From Streptomyces sp. NBC_00525 (lineage in GTDB: Bacteria > Actinomycetota > Actinomycetes > Streptomycetales > Streptomycetaceae), in the NCBI RefSeq assembly GCF_036346595.1, contig NZ_CP107834.1:1178001-1242000 (forward strand): DNA of 64,000 nt, read 5' to 3'. Positions 33,342-41,207 of this stretch are shown piece after piece. The position numbers and the translations under genes are program-made. How positions within the stretch are numbered: the first letter of the stretch is position 1; each line of letters opens with the position of its first letter. Under the pieces are notes generated by a model, which was not told where the DNA came from, searched no databases, and saw only the letters and a list, made by a program, of their open reading frames with translations.

Positions 33342-34522
33342 GGGGAGCTCACCTCGGTGGTCGCGGCCCAGGGGGCGCCGAGTTCGGAGAAGAGGGAGAG
33401 GGATTCGGCGCCGGAGGCGACCAGGGCGTCGATGCCGCGCACCACCCGGCGGGTGGCGCCGGTGCCGGGCACGGTGACGGTGTGCCAGGCGCCGGACGGC
33501 AGCGGGCGCGGTTCGGGGGCGGTGCGTACGGCCTCGACGACCTCCATGAACGCGGCGGTGCGCTCCGGCGGGACGAGGAGCGGGATGCCCTCGGCCAGGT
33601 GGGCGACCAGGTTCTCCAGGAGGTCGGTGCGCCCGTGGACGGTTTCCAGGGGGCCGTGGCCGGCGCGCTGGACCAGGACGCGGTCCTGCTTGTACCAGAA
33701 GGTGACGCGGCCGCGGTCGCCGTGGACGATGACGTAGGGCTCGCCGGCCTGTTCCGCGCAGAGGGTGACGGCCGCGGTGACGGGCGGGCCGGAGACCGGG
33801 GTGACGCGGACGCAGGAGGTGTCGTCGGCCTCGATGTCGTGGGCGCGGAAGAGTTCCGCGGTGATGTCCGCGATGTCCTGTGCGGCGGTGGTGCCGGCGA
33901 GTTCGAGGGCGGTGGCGACGGCGTGGGCGAGCGGGTTGGTCAGGACGCCGTCGACGACGTCGGTGTCCCCGATGCGGCGCCGCCCGGCCCAGGGGGCTCG
34001 CCGGTAGTAGGCGTCGTCGCGGACCCAGGCGCCCGCCGCCGCGTACCCCCGGACGGTGCCGATGGCGCCGGATGCGACGAGTTCCCGGATGGCGGGGACG
34101 GCGTGGGAGCCGAAGGACTGGAAGCCGATCTGGCAGGCGACCCCGGCCTCGCGCACCCCGGCGAGGATGCGGTCGAAGTCGGCGCGGGTGGCGGCGGGCG
34201 GCTTCTCCAGCAGGAGGTGGACGCCGCGCCGGGCGGCGGTCAGGGCGAGGGCGGTGTGGGTCTGGATGGGGGTGCAGATGACGGCGGCGCGGGCCCCGGT
34301 GGAGTCCAGGAGGGCGCCGAGGTCGGCGGACTGCTCGGGGGGTTCGTCCGCGAAGGCGTCGAGTTCGGTGGCGTCGAGCGGGGTGAGTTCGCAGATGCCG
34401 GCGAGCCGGACGAGGCCCCGGTGCTGGAGGCGGCGGATATTGGCGAGGTGCCAGCGGCCGTGGCCGCGGGCTCCGGCGAGGACGATCGGGACGGGCGGGG
34501 CGGTGGGGGTCGGCGAGGTCAT
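33338..34522 (-). CDS. Gfo/Idh/MocA-family NAD(P)-dependent oxidoreductase
   Basis: A 394-residue dehydrogenase-like protein. The Rossmann start VPIVLAGARGHGRWHLANI binds NAD(P), and the family motif LLLEKPPAATRADF contains the conserved lysine. The substrate domain has GVLTNPLAHAVATALELAG with the expected histidine. ATGA overlap with the DUF6807 gene and a 5-bp gap from the upstream permease place it inside the importer operon. It could oxidise an imported pectin sugar such as L-arabinose or galactose, which would feed the sugar-acid dehydratase at 36476. Substrate not determinable from sequence. Confidence 0.85.
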   Translation of the reverse strand: MTSPTPTAPPVPIVLAGARGHGRWHLANIRRLQHRGLVRLAGICELTPLDATELDAFADEPPEQSADLGALLDSTGARAAVICTPIQTHTALALTAARRGVHLLLEKPPAATRADFDRILAGVREAGVACQIGFQSFGSHAVPAIRELVASGAIGTVRGYAAAGAWVRDDAYYRRAPWAGRRRIGDTDVVDGVLTNPLAHAVATALELAGTTAAQDIADITAELFRAHDIEADDTSCVRVTPVSGPPVTAAVTLCAEQAGEPYVIVHGDRGRVTFWYKQDRVLVQRAGHGPLETVHGRTDLLENLVAHLAEGIPLLVPPERTAAFMEVVEAVRTAPEPRPLPSGAWHTVTVPGTGATRRVVRGIDALVASGAESLSLFSELGAPWAATTEVSSP

Positions 34523-34527
34523 GCGGG

Positions 34528-35445
34528 TCACCCCTTCACGGCGCCGGCGCTGAAGCCGGTGATCAGCCACTTCTGGATGAAGGCGAAGACGATCACCACG
34601 GGCACCGCGGCGATCACCCCGCCCGCGGCGAGCGCGCCCAGGTCGACGCTGTCCGCGCCGATCAGGGTGTTCAGGCCGACCGGGATCGTCTGCTTGTCCT
34701 GCTCGCTGAGGAACATCAGCGCGAACAGGAAGTGGTTCCAGCTGTGCACGAAGGCGAAGGAGCCGACGGCGATGAGGCCGGGGCGCAGCAGCGGCAGCAC
34801 GACGGCGCAGAAGGCCCGGAAGCGCGAGCAGCCGTCCACCCAGGCGGCCTCCTCCAGGGAGGGGGGCACGTTCTTGATGAAGCCGCTGATCAGGATGATG
34901 GAGAGCGGCAGCTGGAAGACGGTCTCGGCGATGACCACGCTCCCCAGGGAGTTGATCATCTGGAGGTTCTTGAAGATCTCGAAGAGCGGGACGAGCATCA
35001 GCGCGCCGGGGATGAACTGCGAGCAGAGCAGCGCCAGCATGAAGCCGTTCTTGATCCTGAAGTCGAACCGGGCGAGCGCGTAGCCGCCGGCCAGGGCCAC
35101 GAGGGTGGTGGCGATCAGGGTGCAGACCCCGACGATCATGCTGTTCTGGAAGAAGACGGCGAAGCTGCGCTCGTTCCAGACCTTGGAGAAGTGCTCCCCG
35201 GTCATCGGCCAGGGCACCAGCGAGGTGGAGCCGGCGGGCCGGACGGCGAAGAGGAACATCCAGTAGAAGGGGACGAGCGTGAAGACGAGGTAGATGCCGA
35301 GCGGTACGTAGATCTGCCAGCGCGGTACGTCGTCGAAGGCGCGTTCCCGGCCGGTCCCGCGGCGGGGTGCGGCGGGCGGCGGGCCCTGGGGGGCGGCCGG
35401 CGGTGCGGAGCGGGTGCCGTTCTTCTCGGCGAGGGCGGCAGTCAC
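34528..35445 (-). CDS. Sugar ABC transporter permease, MalG type (pectin island)
   Basis: A 305-residue membrane subunit with a 40-residue Pro/Ala-rich cytoplasmic N terminus and six hydrophobic segments (for example IYVPLGIYLVFTLVPFYWMF). EAA loop at LEEAAWVDGCSRFRAFCAVVLP. The GTG start at 35445 is inside a GTGA overlap with the MalF-type gene. Longer frames upstream are shadows. Confidence 0.9.
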   Translation of the reverse strand: MTAALAEKNGTRSAPPAAPQGPPPAAPRRGTGRERAFDDVPRWQIYVPLGIYLVFTLVPFYWMFLFAVRPAGSTSLVPWPMTGEHFSKVWNERSFAVFFQNSMIVGVCTLIATTLVALAGGYALARFDFRIKNGFMLALLCSQFIPGALMLVPLFEIFKNLQMINSLGSVVIAETVFQLPLSIILISGFIKNVPPSLEEAAWVDGCSRFRAFCAVVLPLLRPGLIAVGSFAFVHSWNHFLFALMFLSEQDKQTIPVGLNTLIGADSVDLGALAAGGVIAAVPVVIVFAFIQKWLITGFSAGAVKG

Positions 35446-36371
35446 TTGTGGTCGCCTCCGAACTTGCTCAGGCGCAGATAGACGATCGAGCAGAAGAGGA
35501 GGATCACGAAGGCGACGGTGGTGAGCGCGGAGGCGTAGCCGAAGTCGTGGCCCTCGATGCCTGTGTTGGCGACGTAGAGCGGCAGGGTGGTGGTCTCGCC
35601 GGCCGGTCCGCCGCCGGTGAGGGTGTAGAGGAGGTCGACGTTGTTGAACTCCCAGACGCCGCGCAGCAGCGTGGACAGGATGATCGCGTCGCGCAGGTGG
35701 GGCAGGGTGATGTGGAAGAACTGCCGCATCCGTCCGGCGCCGTCCACGGCGGCCGCCTCGTACAGCTCCTTGGAGACGGACTGGAGATCGGCGAGGATGA
35801 GGATGGCGAAGAAGGGGACGCCGCGCCAGAGTTCGGAGACGGTGGCGGCCCAGAAGACGGTGCCGGTGTCGGAGAGGACCGAGGTGCCGTAGTCGCCGAT
35901 CCCGGCGTCCGCGAGGTAGCGGCTGAAGCCGGTCGAGGAGTTGTAGAGCAGAATCCAGATGGTGCTGGTCAGCACGCCGGAGACGGCCCACGGCGAGAAG
36001 ACCATGGCGCGGGAGATGCCGCGTCCGACGAAGGTCTGGTTGACGATCAGGGCGAGGGCGAGCCCCAGGGTGAGCTGGAGCGCCACCTGGACGAAGACCC
36101 ACTTGGCGCTGAAGCCGAGCGTCGTCCAGAACTGGTCGTCCTCGGTGAAGATGCGGACGAAGTTGTCGAAGCCGGCGAAACCGTTCCGCCACGGTTTGGT
36201 GACGTTGTAGTTCTGCAGGCTGTAGTAGAAGACGCTGACCACCGGGTAGGCGATGAAGCCGAGCATCAGCAGCCCCGCGGGGGCGATGAGCAGATACGGC
36301 AGCCGGCGGGGGCTCGCGGAGCGGCGCCGGGGCACCTTGGGCGGTGTGGCCGCGGCGGAGGCTTGGGCCAT
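35442..36371 (-). CDS. Sugar ABC transporter permease, MalF type (pectin island)
   Basis: A 309-residue membrane subunit, first gene of the leftward importer operon. Hydrophobic segments begin with LPYLLIAPAGLLMLGFIAYPVVSVFYYSL; the EAA loop is ELYEAAAVDGAGRMRQFFHITLPHL. ATG 36371 follows GGAGA. The 104 bp before it hold the GTTCG...CGAAC palindrome and the GAAGCGCTTGCG element, so the whole operon down to the binding protein is probably controlled there. Confidence 0.9.
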   Translation of the reverse strand: MAQASAAATPPKVPRRRSASPRRLPYLLIAPAGLLMLGFIAYPVVSVFYYSLQNYNVTKPWRNGFAGFDNFVRIFTEDDQFWTTLGFSAKWVFVQVALQLTLGLALALIVNQTFVGRGISRAMVFSPWAVSGVLTSTIWILLYNSSTGFSRYLADAGIGDYGTSVLSDTGTVFWAATVSELWRGVPFFAILILADLQSVSKELYEAAAVDGAGRMRQFFHITLPHLRDAIILSTLLRGVWEFNNVDLLYTLTGGGPAGETTTLPLYVANTGIEGHDFGYASALTTVAFVILLFCSIVYLRLSKFGGDHK

Positions 36372-36404
36372 GACACGTCTCCGATCTCTCTGTACGGGGG
36401 TGTG

Positions 36405-36416
36405 CGCAAGCGCTTC
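36405..36416. promoter_or_regulatory. CGCAAGCGCTTC element before the pectin importer operon
   Basis: Reverse complement of the 12-mer at 24556-24567, with the CG-centred octamer AAGCGCTT at 36408-36415. It lies about 35 bp from the permease start and 9 bp from the IclR-like palindrome, in the leader or core promoter of the operon. Confidence 0.45.
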
Positions 36417-36425
36417 CCAAATGGC

Positions 36426-36441
36426 GTTCGATATACCGAAC
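36426..36441. promoter_or_regulatory. GTTCG-N6-CGAAC palindrome, probable IclR operator
   Basis: A perfect 5-6-5 inverted repeat. On the minus strand it reads GTTCGGTATATCGAAC, sharing GTTCGGTAT and GAAC at the same spacing with the palindrome before the IclR/semialdehyde dehydrogenase pair at 20628-20643. Position 55-70 bp upstream of the permease ATG suits repressor binding at the promoter. Confidence 0.7.
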
Positions 36442-36475
36442 ACGTGGGGCGCGGGAATTCTCGGGGGCGGGCCGG

Positions 36476-38203
36476 TCAGCCGGCGTAGGGGTCGGGCACT
36501 TCTCCCGGCCGGGCCAGGAAGGCGAAGTCGCAGCCGGTGTCGGCCTGGGTGATCTGGTCCTGGTAGAGCGCCTGGTAGCCGCGCTCGTACCGGACGGGCG
36601 GCGGGGTCCATTCGGCCCGGCGGCGGGCCAGTTCCCCGTCGGACACCTCCAGGCGGAGCAGCCGCGCCTCGACGTCCAGGGTGATGAGGTCGCCGGTGCG
36701 GACGAGGGCGAGGGGCCCGCCGACGTAGGACTCGGGCGCGATGTGCAGGACGCACGCCCCGTAGCTGGTGCCGCTCATCCGGGCGTCGGAGAGCCGGACC
36801 ATGTCCCGTACGCCCTGCTTCAGCAGGTAGTCGGGGATCGGCAGCATGCCGTACTCGGGCATGCCGGGGCCGCCCTTGGGGCCGGCGTTGCGCAGGACCA
36901 GTACGTGGTCGGGGGTCAGCGCGAGCGCCGGGTCGTTGATGGTGCGCTGCATCTCCCGGTAGTCGTCGAAGACGACCGCGGGTCCGGTGTGGCGCAGCAG
37001 GTGGGGTTCGGCGGCGATGTGCTTGATGACGGCGCCGTCCGGGCAGAGGTTGCCGCGCAGCACGGCCACGCCGCCCTCGTCGGCGAGCGCGTTGGAGCGC
37101 TCCCGTATGACGTCGTCGTTGTGCACGAGCGCGCCGTCGAGCTGTTCGCGCAGGGTGTCGTGGGCGACGGTGGGCCGGTCCAGGTGGAGGACGTCGGTGA
37201 TCCGGGCGAGGAAGCCGGGGAGCCCGCCGGCGAAGTGGAAGTCCTCCATCAGGTACCTGCCGCCGGGGCGCAGGTCGGCCAGGACCGGGACGGTACGGGC
37301 GATGCGGTCGAAGTCGTCCAGGGTGAGCCTGATCCCGGAGCGGCCGGCCATGGCGATGAGGTGGATGACGGCGTTGGTGGAGCCGCCGAGCGCGAGGACG
37401 GTGGCGACGGCGTCCTCGTACGCCTCGGGGGTGAGGATCTGGGACAGCTTCCGCTGCTGCCACACCAGTTCGACGATGCGCAGTCCGGAGGCGGCGGCCA
37501 TCCGGTCGTGGCCGGAGTCGACGGCGGGGATGGAGGAGGCGCCGGGGACGGTGACGCCGAGCGCCTCGGCGGCGGCGGTGAGGGTGGAGGCGGTGCCCAT
37601 GGTCATGCAGTGGCCGGGCGAGCGGGCGAGGCCGTTCTCCAGTTCGCCCATCTCGCAGTCGCCGATGAGTCCGGCGCGCTTGTCGTCCCAGTACTTCCAC
37701 ATGTCGGTGCCGGAGCCCAGGACCTCGTTGCGCCAGTGCCCCGGCAGCATCGGCCCCGCCGGTACGAAGACGGTGGGCAGGTCCACGGAGGCGGCGCCCA
37801 TCAGCAGCGCGGGCGTCGACTTGTCGCAGCCGCCGAGCAGCACCGCGCCGTCCACCGGGTAGGAGCGCAGCAGCTCCTCGGTCTCCATGGCCAGCATGTT
37901 GCGGTAGAGCATCGGGGTCGGCTTCTGGAACGTCTCCGAGAGGGTGGAGACCGGGAACTCCAGCGGGAAGCCACCCGCCTGCCAGACCCCGCGCTTGACG
38001 GCCTGCGCCCGGTCGCGCAGGTGTACGTGGCAGGGGTTGATGTCGGACCAGGTGTTGAGGATCGCGACGACCGGCTTGCCCAGGTGCTCCTCGGGAAGGT
38101 AGCCGAGCTGGCGGGTGCGGGCGCGGTGGCTGAAGGAGCGCAGTCCGTCGGTGCCGTACCACTGGTGGCTGCGCAGCTCCTCGGGGGCGATGCGGCCGGT
38201 CAT
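36476..38203 (-). CDS. IlvD/Edd-family sugar-acid dehydratase (L-arabonate dehydratase-like)
   Basis: A 575-residue iron-sulphur dehydratase converting a sugar acid to its 2-keto-3-deoxy form. The cluster cysteines are C58 (INPCHVHL), C126 (GGCDKST, with metal/carbamate lysine K128) and C199 (SPGHCMTMG). Their spacing is nearly the same as I remember for the [2Fe-2S] L-arabinonate dehydratase of Rhizobium, and the length also fits. It is therefore a pentonate/hexonate dehydratase rather than branched-chain dihydroxyacid dehydratase. ATGA overlap with the DHDPS-family gene makes the two consecutive steps one unit. True substrate (L-arabonate, galactonate or galactarate) is open. Confidence 0.85.
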   Translation of the reverse strand: MTGRIAPEELRSHQWYGTDGLRSFSHRARTRQLGYLPEEHLGKPVVAILNTWSDINPCHVHLRDRAQAVKRGVWQAGGFPLEFPVSTLSETFQKPTPMLYRNMLAMETEELLRSYPVDGAVLLGGCDKSTPALLMGAASVDLPTVFVPAGPMLPGHWRNEVLGSGTDMWKYWDDKRAGLIGDCEMGELENGLARSPGHCMTMGTASTLTAAAEALGVTVPGASSIPAVDSGHDRMAAASGLRIVELVWQQRKLSQILTPEAYEDAVATVLALGGSTNAVIHLIAMAGRSGIRLTLDDFDRIARTVPVLADLRPGGRYLMEDFHFAGGLPGFLARITDVLHLDRPTVAHDTLREQLDGALVHNDDVIRERSNALADEGGVAVLRGNLCPDGAVIKHIAAEPHLLRHTGPAVVFDDYREMQRTINDPALALTPDHVLVLRNAGPKGGPGMPEYGMLPIPDYLLKQGVRDMVRLSDARMSGTSYGACVLHIAPESYVGGPLALVRTGDLITLDVEARLLRLEVSDGELARRRAEWTPPPVRYERGYQALYQDQITQADTGCDFAFLARPGEVPDPYAG

Positions 38204-39102
38204 ATGGACCACCCGGCGATCTGGTCGGCGACCTCGGCGCGCCGCTCCTCGGGGAGCACCCGGCTGGGCGGGCGGACCGCCCGGTCGCACAGTCCGAGGG
38301 CGGCCAGCGCCTCCTTGACGACGGTGACGTTGTTGGCTGACTGGCGGTCGGCGCGCAGTTCCTCGAAGCGGCGGATCTGCTCCCAGACCTTCATGGCGGC
38401 CGGGTGGTCGCCGGCCCGCAGCGCCTCCAGCATGGCGAGCGAGACGCCGGGCGCGACGTTGACCAGCCCGGAGGTGAAGCCGGTGGCGCCGGCGGAGAAG
38501 TAGGAGGGGGCGTACAGCTCGGCGAGTCCGGCGACCCAGACGAAGCGCTCCAGTCCGGCGTCGCGGGCGAAGGCGGCGAAGCGGGCGGCGTCCGGGACGG
38601 AGTACTTCACGCCGATGACGTTGGGGCAGCTGTCGGCGAGAGCGGCGAGGCCGGCGCCCTGGAGGTTCGGGTTGCGGATGTAGGGGACGACCCCGAGTCC
38701 GGGGACGGCCTCGGCGATGGCCCGGTGGTAGTCGATCCAGCCGTCCTGCGAGACGTAGGGGTGGACGGGCTGGTGGACCATCACCATCTCGGCGCCGGCG
38801 TCACGGGCGTGCTCGGCGGCGGCGACGGCGGTCGGCACGTCGTGCCCGACCCCGACGAGGACGGTGGCGCGGCCGCCGGCCTCCTCGATGGTCAGTTCGG
38901 TGACCGTGCGCCGCTCCTCGGGGGTGAGCGCGTAGAACTCCCCGGTGTTGCCGTTGGGGGTGACGATGCGTACGCCGCCGTCGAGCAGTCTCCGCAGCAG
39001 GGCGCGGTGCGCCGTGGTGTCGATCGTCCCGTCCCCGGCGAACGGGGTCACCGGGATCGCCACGACGTCTGCGAGGGCCGCCTTCAGCGGTGTGAGGTCC
39101 AT
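38200..39102 (-). CDS. DHDPS-family keto-deoxy sugar acid dehydratase/aldolase (KdgD- or KDA-dehydratase-like)
   Basis: A 300-residue class I lyase of the dihydrodipicolinate synthase superfamily. Active-site residues are Y141 in VVPYIRNP and Schiff-base K166 in VIGVKYSVPD; the loop TPNGNTGEFYALTPEER replaces the GTTGES of true DapA. That change points to 2-keto-3-deoxy sugar acid substrates. Such enzymes dehydrate 2-keto-3-deoxy-arabonate or decarboxylate/dehydrate 5-keto-4-deoxy-glucarate to alpha-ketoglutaric semialdehyde, the substrate of the dehydrogenase at 19055. The start at ATG 39102 (MDLTPLKAAL) follows GAAAGG; a GTG at 39135 is possible. Between gntR and the dehydratase gene. Confidence 0.82.
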   Translation of the reverse strand: MDLTPLKAALADVVAIPVTPFAGDGTIDTTAHRALLRRLLDGGVRIVTPNGNTGEFYALTPEERRTVTELTIEEAGGRATVLVGVGHDVPTAVAAAEHARDAGAEMVMVHQPVHPYVSQDGWIDYHRAIAEAVPGLGVVPYIRNPNLQGAGLAALADSCPNVIGVKYSVPDAARFAAFARDAGLERFVWVAGLAELYAPSYFSAGATGFTSGLVNVAPGVSLAMLEALRAGDHPAAMKVWEQIRRFEELRADRQSANNVTVVKEALAALGLCDRAVRPPSRVLPEERRAEVADQIAGWSI

Positions 39103-39131
39103 GCGGACAGGCCTTTCGTCTGTGTGCGGGT

Positions 39132-39788
39132 TCACGCCGCGTCGCCCCCGTCTTCGTCGTCGGGGAAGGCGCGGCGGACGAACGACGCGATGTGGTCGTG
39201 CAGTGCCCCGGCCGCCGCGTCCGCGTCGTCGGCGAGCGCGAGCCGCAGGATCTCCCGGTGCTCGGCCGCCTCCCGCTCCCAGGACGGGACGGTCGACCAG
39301 GCGACGGTGGAGACCAGGGCCGCCTGGTCGCGGACCTCGTCGAGCATCCGCGCCAGCAGCGGGTTGCCGCAGGGCAGGTAGAGCGCGCGGTGGAAGTCCC
39401 GGTTGGCGAGCGAGCGTTCGGCCTTGTCGCCCGCCGAGTCCGCCCGCTCCAGGGCCTCCTGCGCCGCGTCGAGCGACGCGTTGCGGGTGATGGAGCGGCG
39501 CAGCGCCTCCGGTTCGAGCAGGAGTCGTACGTCGTACACCTCGCGGGCCATGGCCGCGTCCACGAGCCGCACGGTGGCGCCCTTGTACTGGCTCATGACG
39601 ACGAGGCCGGTGCCGGCCAGGGTTTTGAGCGCCTCGCGGACCGGGGTCTTGGAGACCCCGAACTGTGCGGCGAGCTCGGTCTCCACGAGCGCCTGTCCCG
39701 GCCTCAGTTGTGCCGTGAGGATCGCGTGCTTGACCGCCTCCAGCACGTACTGGGTGCGGGACGGAATCGGGGTGGGCGCAAAGGTCAT
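39132..39788 (-). CDS. GntR-family regulator, FadR/FCD type
   Basis: A 218-residue regulator: N-terminal winged helix (YVLEAVKHAILTAQLRPGQA, ETELAAQFGVSKTPVREALK) and an all-helical FCD ligand domain with the metal-site residues DFHRALY, D/H-rich AAEHREIL and AGALHDHI. FCD regulators of sugar-acid loci respond to uronates or keto-acids. First gene of the operon gntR - lyase - dehydratase, so it is likely autoregulated through the AT-rich promoter before it. Confidence 0.9.
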   Translation of the reverse strand: MTFAPTPIPSRTQYVLEAVKHAILTAQLRPGQALVETELAAQFGVSKTPVREALKTLAGTGLVVMSQYKGATVRLVDAAMAREVYDVRLLLEPEALRRSITRNASLDAAQEALERADSAGDKAERSLANRDFHRALYLPCGNPLLARMLDEVRDQAALVSTVAWSTVPSWEREAAEHREILRLALADDADAAAGALHDHIASFVRRAFPDDEDGGDAA

Positions 39789-39822
39789 GGGTGCCGGGCT
39801 CTCACATCTCGCGTATCGCGTC

Positions 39823-39832
39823 TCATATATGA
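39823..39832. promoter_or_regulatory. TCATATATGA palindrome before the gntR operon
   Basis: A perfect 10-bp AT palindrome 35 bp upstream of the gntR start in an otherwise GC-rich region. It could be the -10 region and the FCD-regulator operator together. A related CATATCTATG palindrome lies at about 41344-41353 between the leader ORF and uronate dehydrogenase genes. Confidence 0.45.
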
Positions 39833-39979
39833 CGTACGGAGTACGACGCGATGAAGCTAGAGGCGCGGCGAATGTTTCGTCAACGCCTCTGACAAAAGAA
39901 CTTCGCGGAACCCGGACATGTGTCGTACACGGATTCCGCTCCGCCGCACGGGAGTTGTCCGGTACGGGGCATGTGTCCG

Positions 39980-40022
39980 GGGCCGGTCCGGCGGGAACCC
40001 GCGGCTCCCGCCGGACCGGCCC
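39980..40022. terminator. 17-bp stem terminator
   Basis: A perfect 17-bp stem (39980-39996 with 40006-40022, 9-nt loop) 3 bp downstream of the stop codon of the barrel-like gene on the minus strand. Strong factor-independent-type hairpin without a U-run. Confidence 0.85.
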
Positions 40023-40025
40023 GGT

Positions 40026-41207
40026 TCAGCCGAGGCGGGACAGCGCCGCGGTGACCGCCGCCAGGTCCGGGTCGGAGGCCAGGCCCGCGTGGTACAGGCG
40101 CAGTTGGTTCGCGCCGAGCGACGCGGCGTGCGCGGCGTCCCGCTCCAGCGTGTCCGGGCTGCCGCCCATCCCCCGGACCACGGTGAGGTTGGCGGCCAGC
40201 ACGGCGTCCGCGGGGGCGCCCGCGAACGGCCCGAGCACGGCCTCCCGCACCGCGTCCGTACCGGTGCAGGGCAGCACCACGCCGTCCGCCGCCGCCAGGA
40301 CGCGGCCGGGGTCGACACCCGGGTTCGCCCCGCAGCGGTACGGGGCGGGGTCGGCGTGCAGCAGCACCCGGAACCCCGGCGCGGCGGCGGCCCGCACCGC
40401 GCCGGTCACCGCCTCCTGGAGCTCCCCCGCGACCCCGGTGCGCCATCGCAGCGTGGCCTCCGCGAGGTCGGCGCCGAGGAGTGCGCCGACCGCGTCCCAG
40501 CCGGCCGCCGCCGCCCCGGACCCGACCCAGACCGGTTCCAGGGCGCGGCGCACGGCCGCGCCCAGCTCGCCGGGGTCCAGTCCCCGGGCGGCGTAACCGG
40601 CCCGGCAGACGGTGCAGAAGCAGAGCGACATCAGGTACTGCGCCGCGTCCCCGAGCCCGACGCCGGCCACCTTGTCGTGGGCATGCAGGTGGGCGAAGCC
40701 GTACCAGCCGCAGGACTCCAGTTCGGTGCCGGCGGCCCCGTCGCGCACCGCGGCCTCGGCCGCCAGGTCCACCAGATAGGTGCGCACCTCGGGCCGGGCG
40801 ACGCAGGGCGCCCACGGGTAGCGGTCGCCGTAGGCGTTGACCACCGAGGTGCCGGGGTGTTCGGCGCCCAGCCGGGAGTTGTGCGCCAGGACCACCCAGC
40901 TGTGCACGTCGAGCCCGGCCCCGGCCAGCGCGTCGGCCGCCTCGGCGAAGGGGTCGTCCGAGGCGATCCAGGTCTGCCGGTAGGGGCGCAGGGTCCGCCC
41001 CGCCCAGCGCCGCTCGTCCGGCGGGTACAGCACGGCGGCGTGCTCGGCGGTAACGACGCGGCGGGCGGGGTGGCGCGGGGTGAGCGCGCGGGTCGAGTGG
41101 TAGGCGGAGGCGAGCGTGACCTGCCGGACGCCGAGGGCCGCGATGCGGGCGGGCGCGCCGGGGTCGCCGATCACGTCCCAGGGGTAGAGAAAGGCGGAGG
41201 TCCTCAT
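40026..41207 (-). CDS. Conserved barrel-like hypothetical protein, possible glycoside-hydrolase-like
   Basis: A 393-residue cytoplasmic protein I do not recognise. The start MRTSAFLYPWDVIGDPGAPARIAALGVRQV resembles the first strand and helix of a TIM barrel. Midway are GTELESCGWYGFAHLHAHDK and SLCFCTVCRAGY: an acidic pair, a His-x-His-x-His run and a CxCxxC cysteine cluster. A cysteine cluster of this kind accompanies the catalytic barrel in GH42. Further barrel-like strands follow (FRVLLHADPAPYRCG, ADGVVLPCTG, QLRLYHAGL). It is translationally coupled to a 33-codon ORF and divergent from uronate dehydrogenase, so a role with pectin sugars is reasonable. Function not assigned. Confidence 0.7.
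   Translation of the reverse strand: MRTSAFLYPWDVIGDPGAPARIAALGVRQVTLASAYHSTRALTPRHPARRVVTAEHAAVLYPPDERRWAGRTLRPYRQTWIASDDPFAEAADALAGAGLDVHSWVVLAHNSRLGAEHPGTSVVNAYGDRYPWAPCVARPEVRTYLVDLAAEAAVRDGAAGTELESCGWYGFAHLHAHDKVAGVGLGDAAQYLMSLCFCTVCRAGYAARGLDPGELGAAVRRALEPVWVGSGAAAAGWDAVGALLGADLAEATLRWRTGVAGELQEAVTGAVRAAAAPGFRVLLHADPAPYRCGANPGVDPGRVLAAADGVVLPCTGTDAVREAVLGPFAGAPADAVLAANLTVVRGMGGSPDTLERDAAHAASLGANQLRLYHAGLASDPDLAAVTAALSRLG

Noticed and set aside
36476..38203. ilvD for branched-chain amino acids
   Set aside because: Cysteine spacing, INPCHVHL region and the sugar-acid operon point to the pentonate/hexonate subgroup, not valine/isoleucine synthesis.
38200..39102. Second dapA for lysine synthesis
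   Set aside because: The GTTGES motif is replaced by GNTGEF and the gene is coupled to a sugar-acid dehydratase; the real dapA is at 47420.
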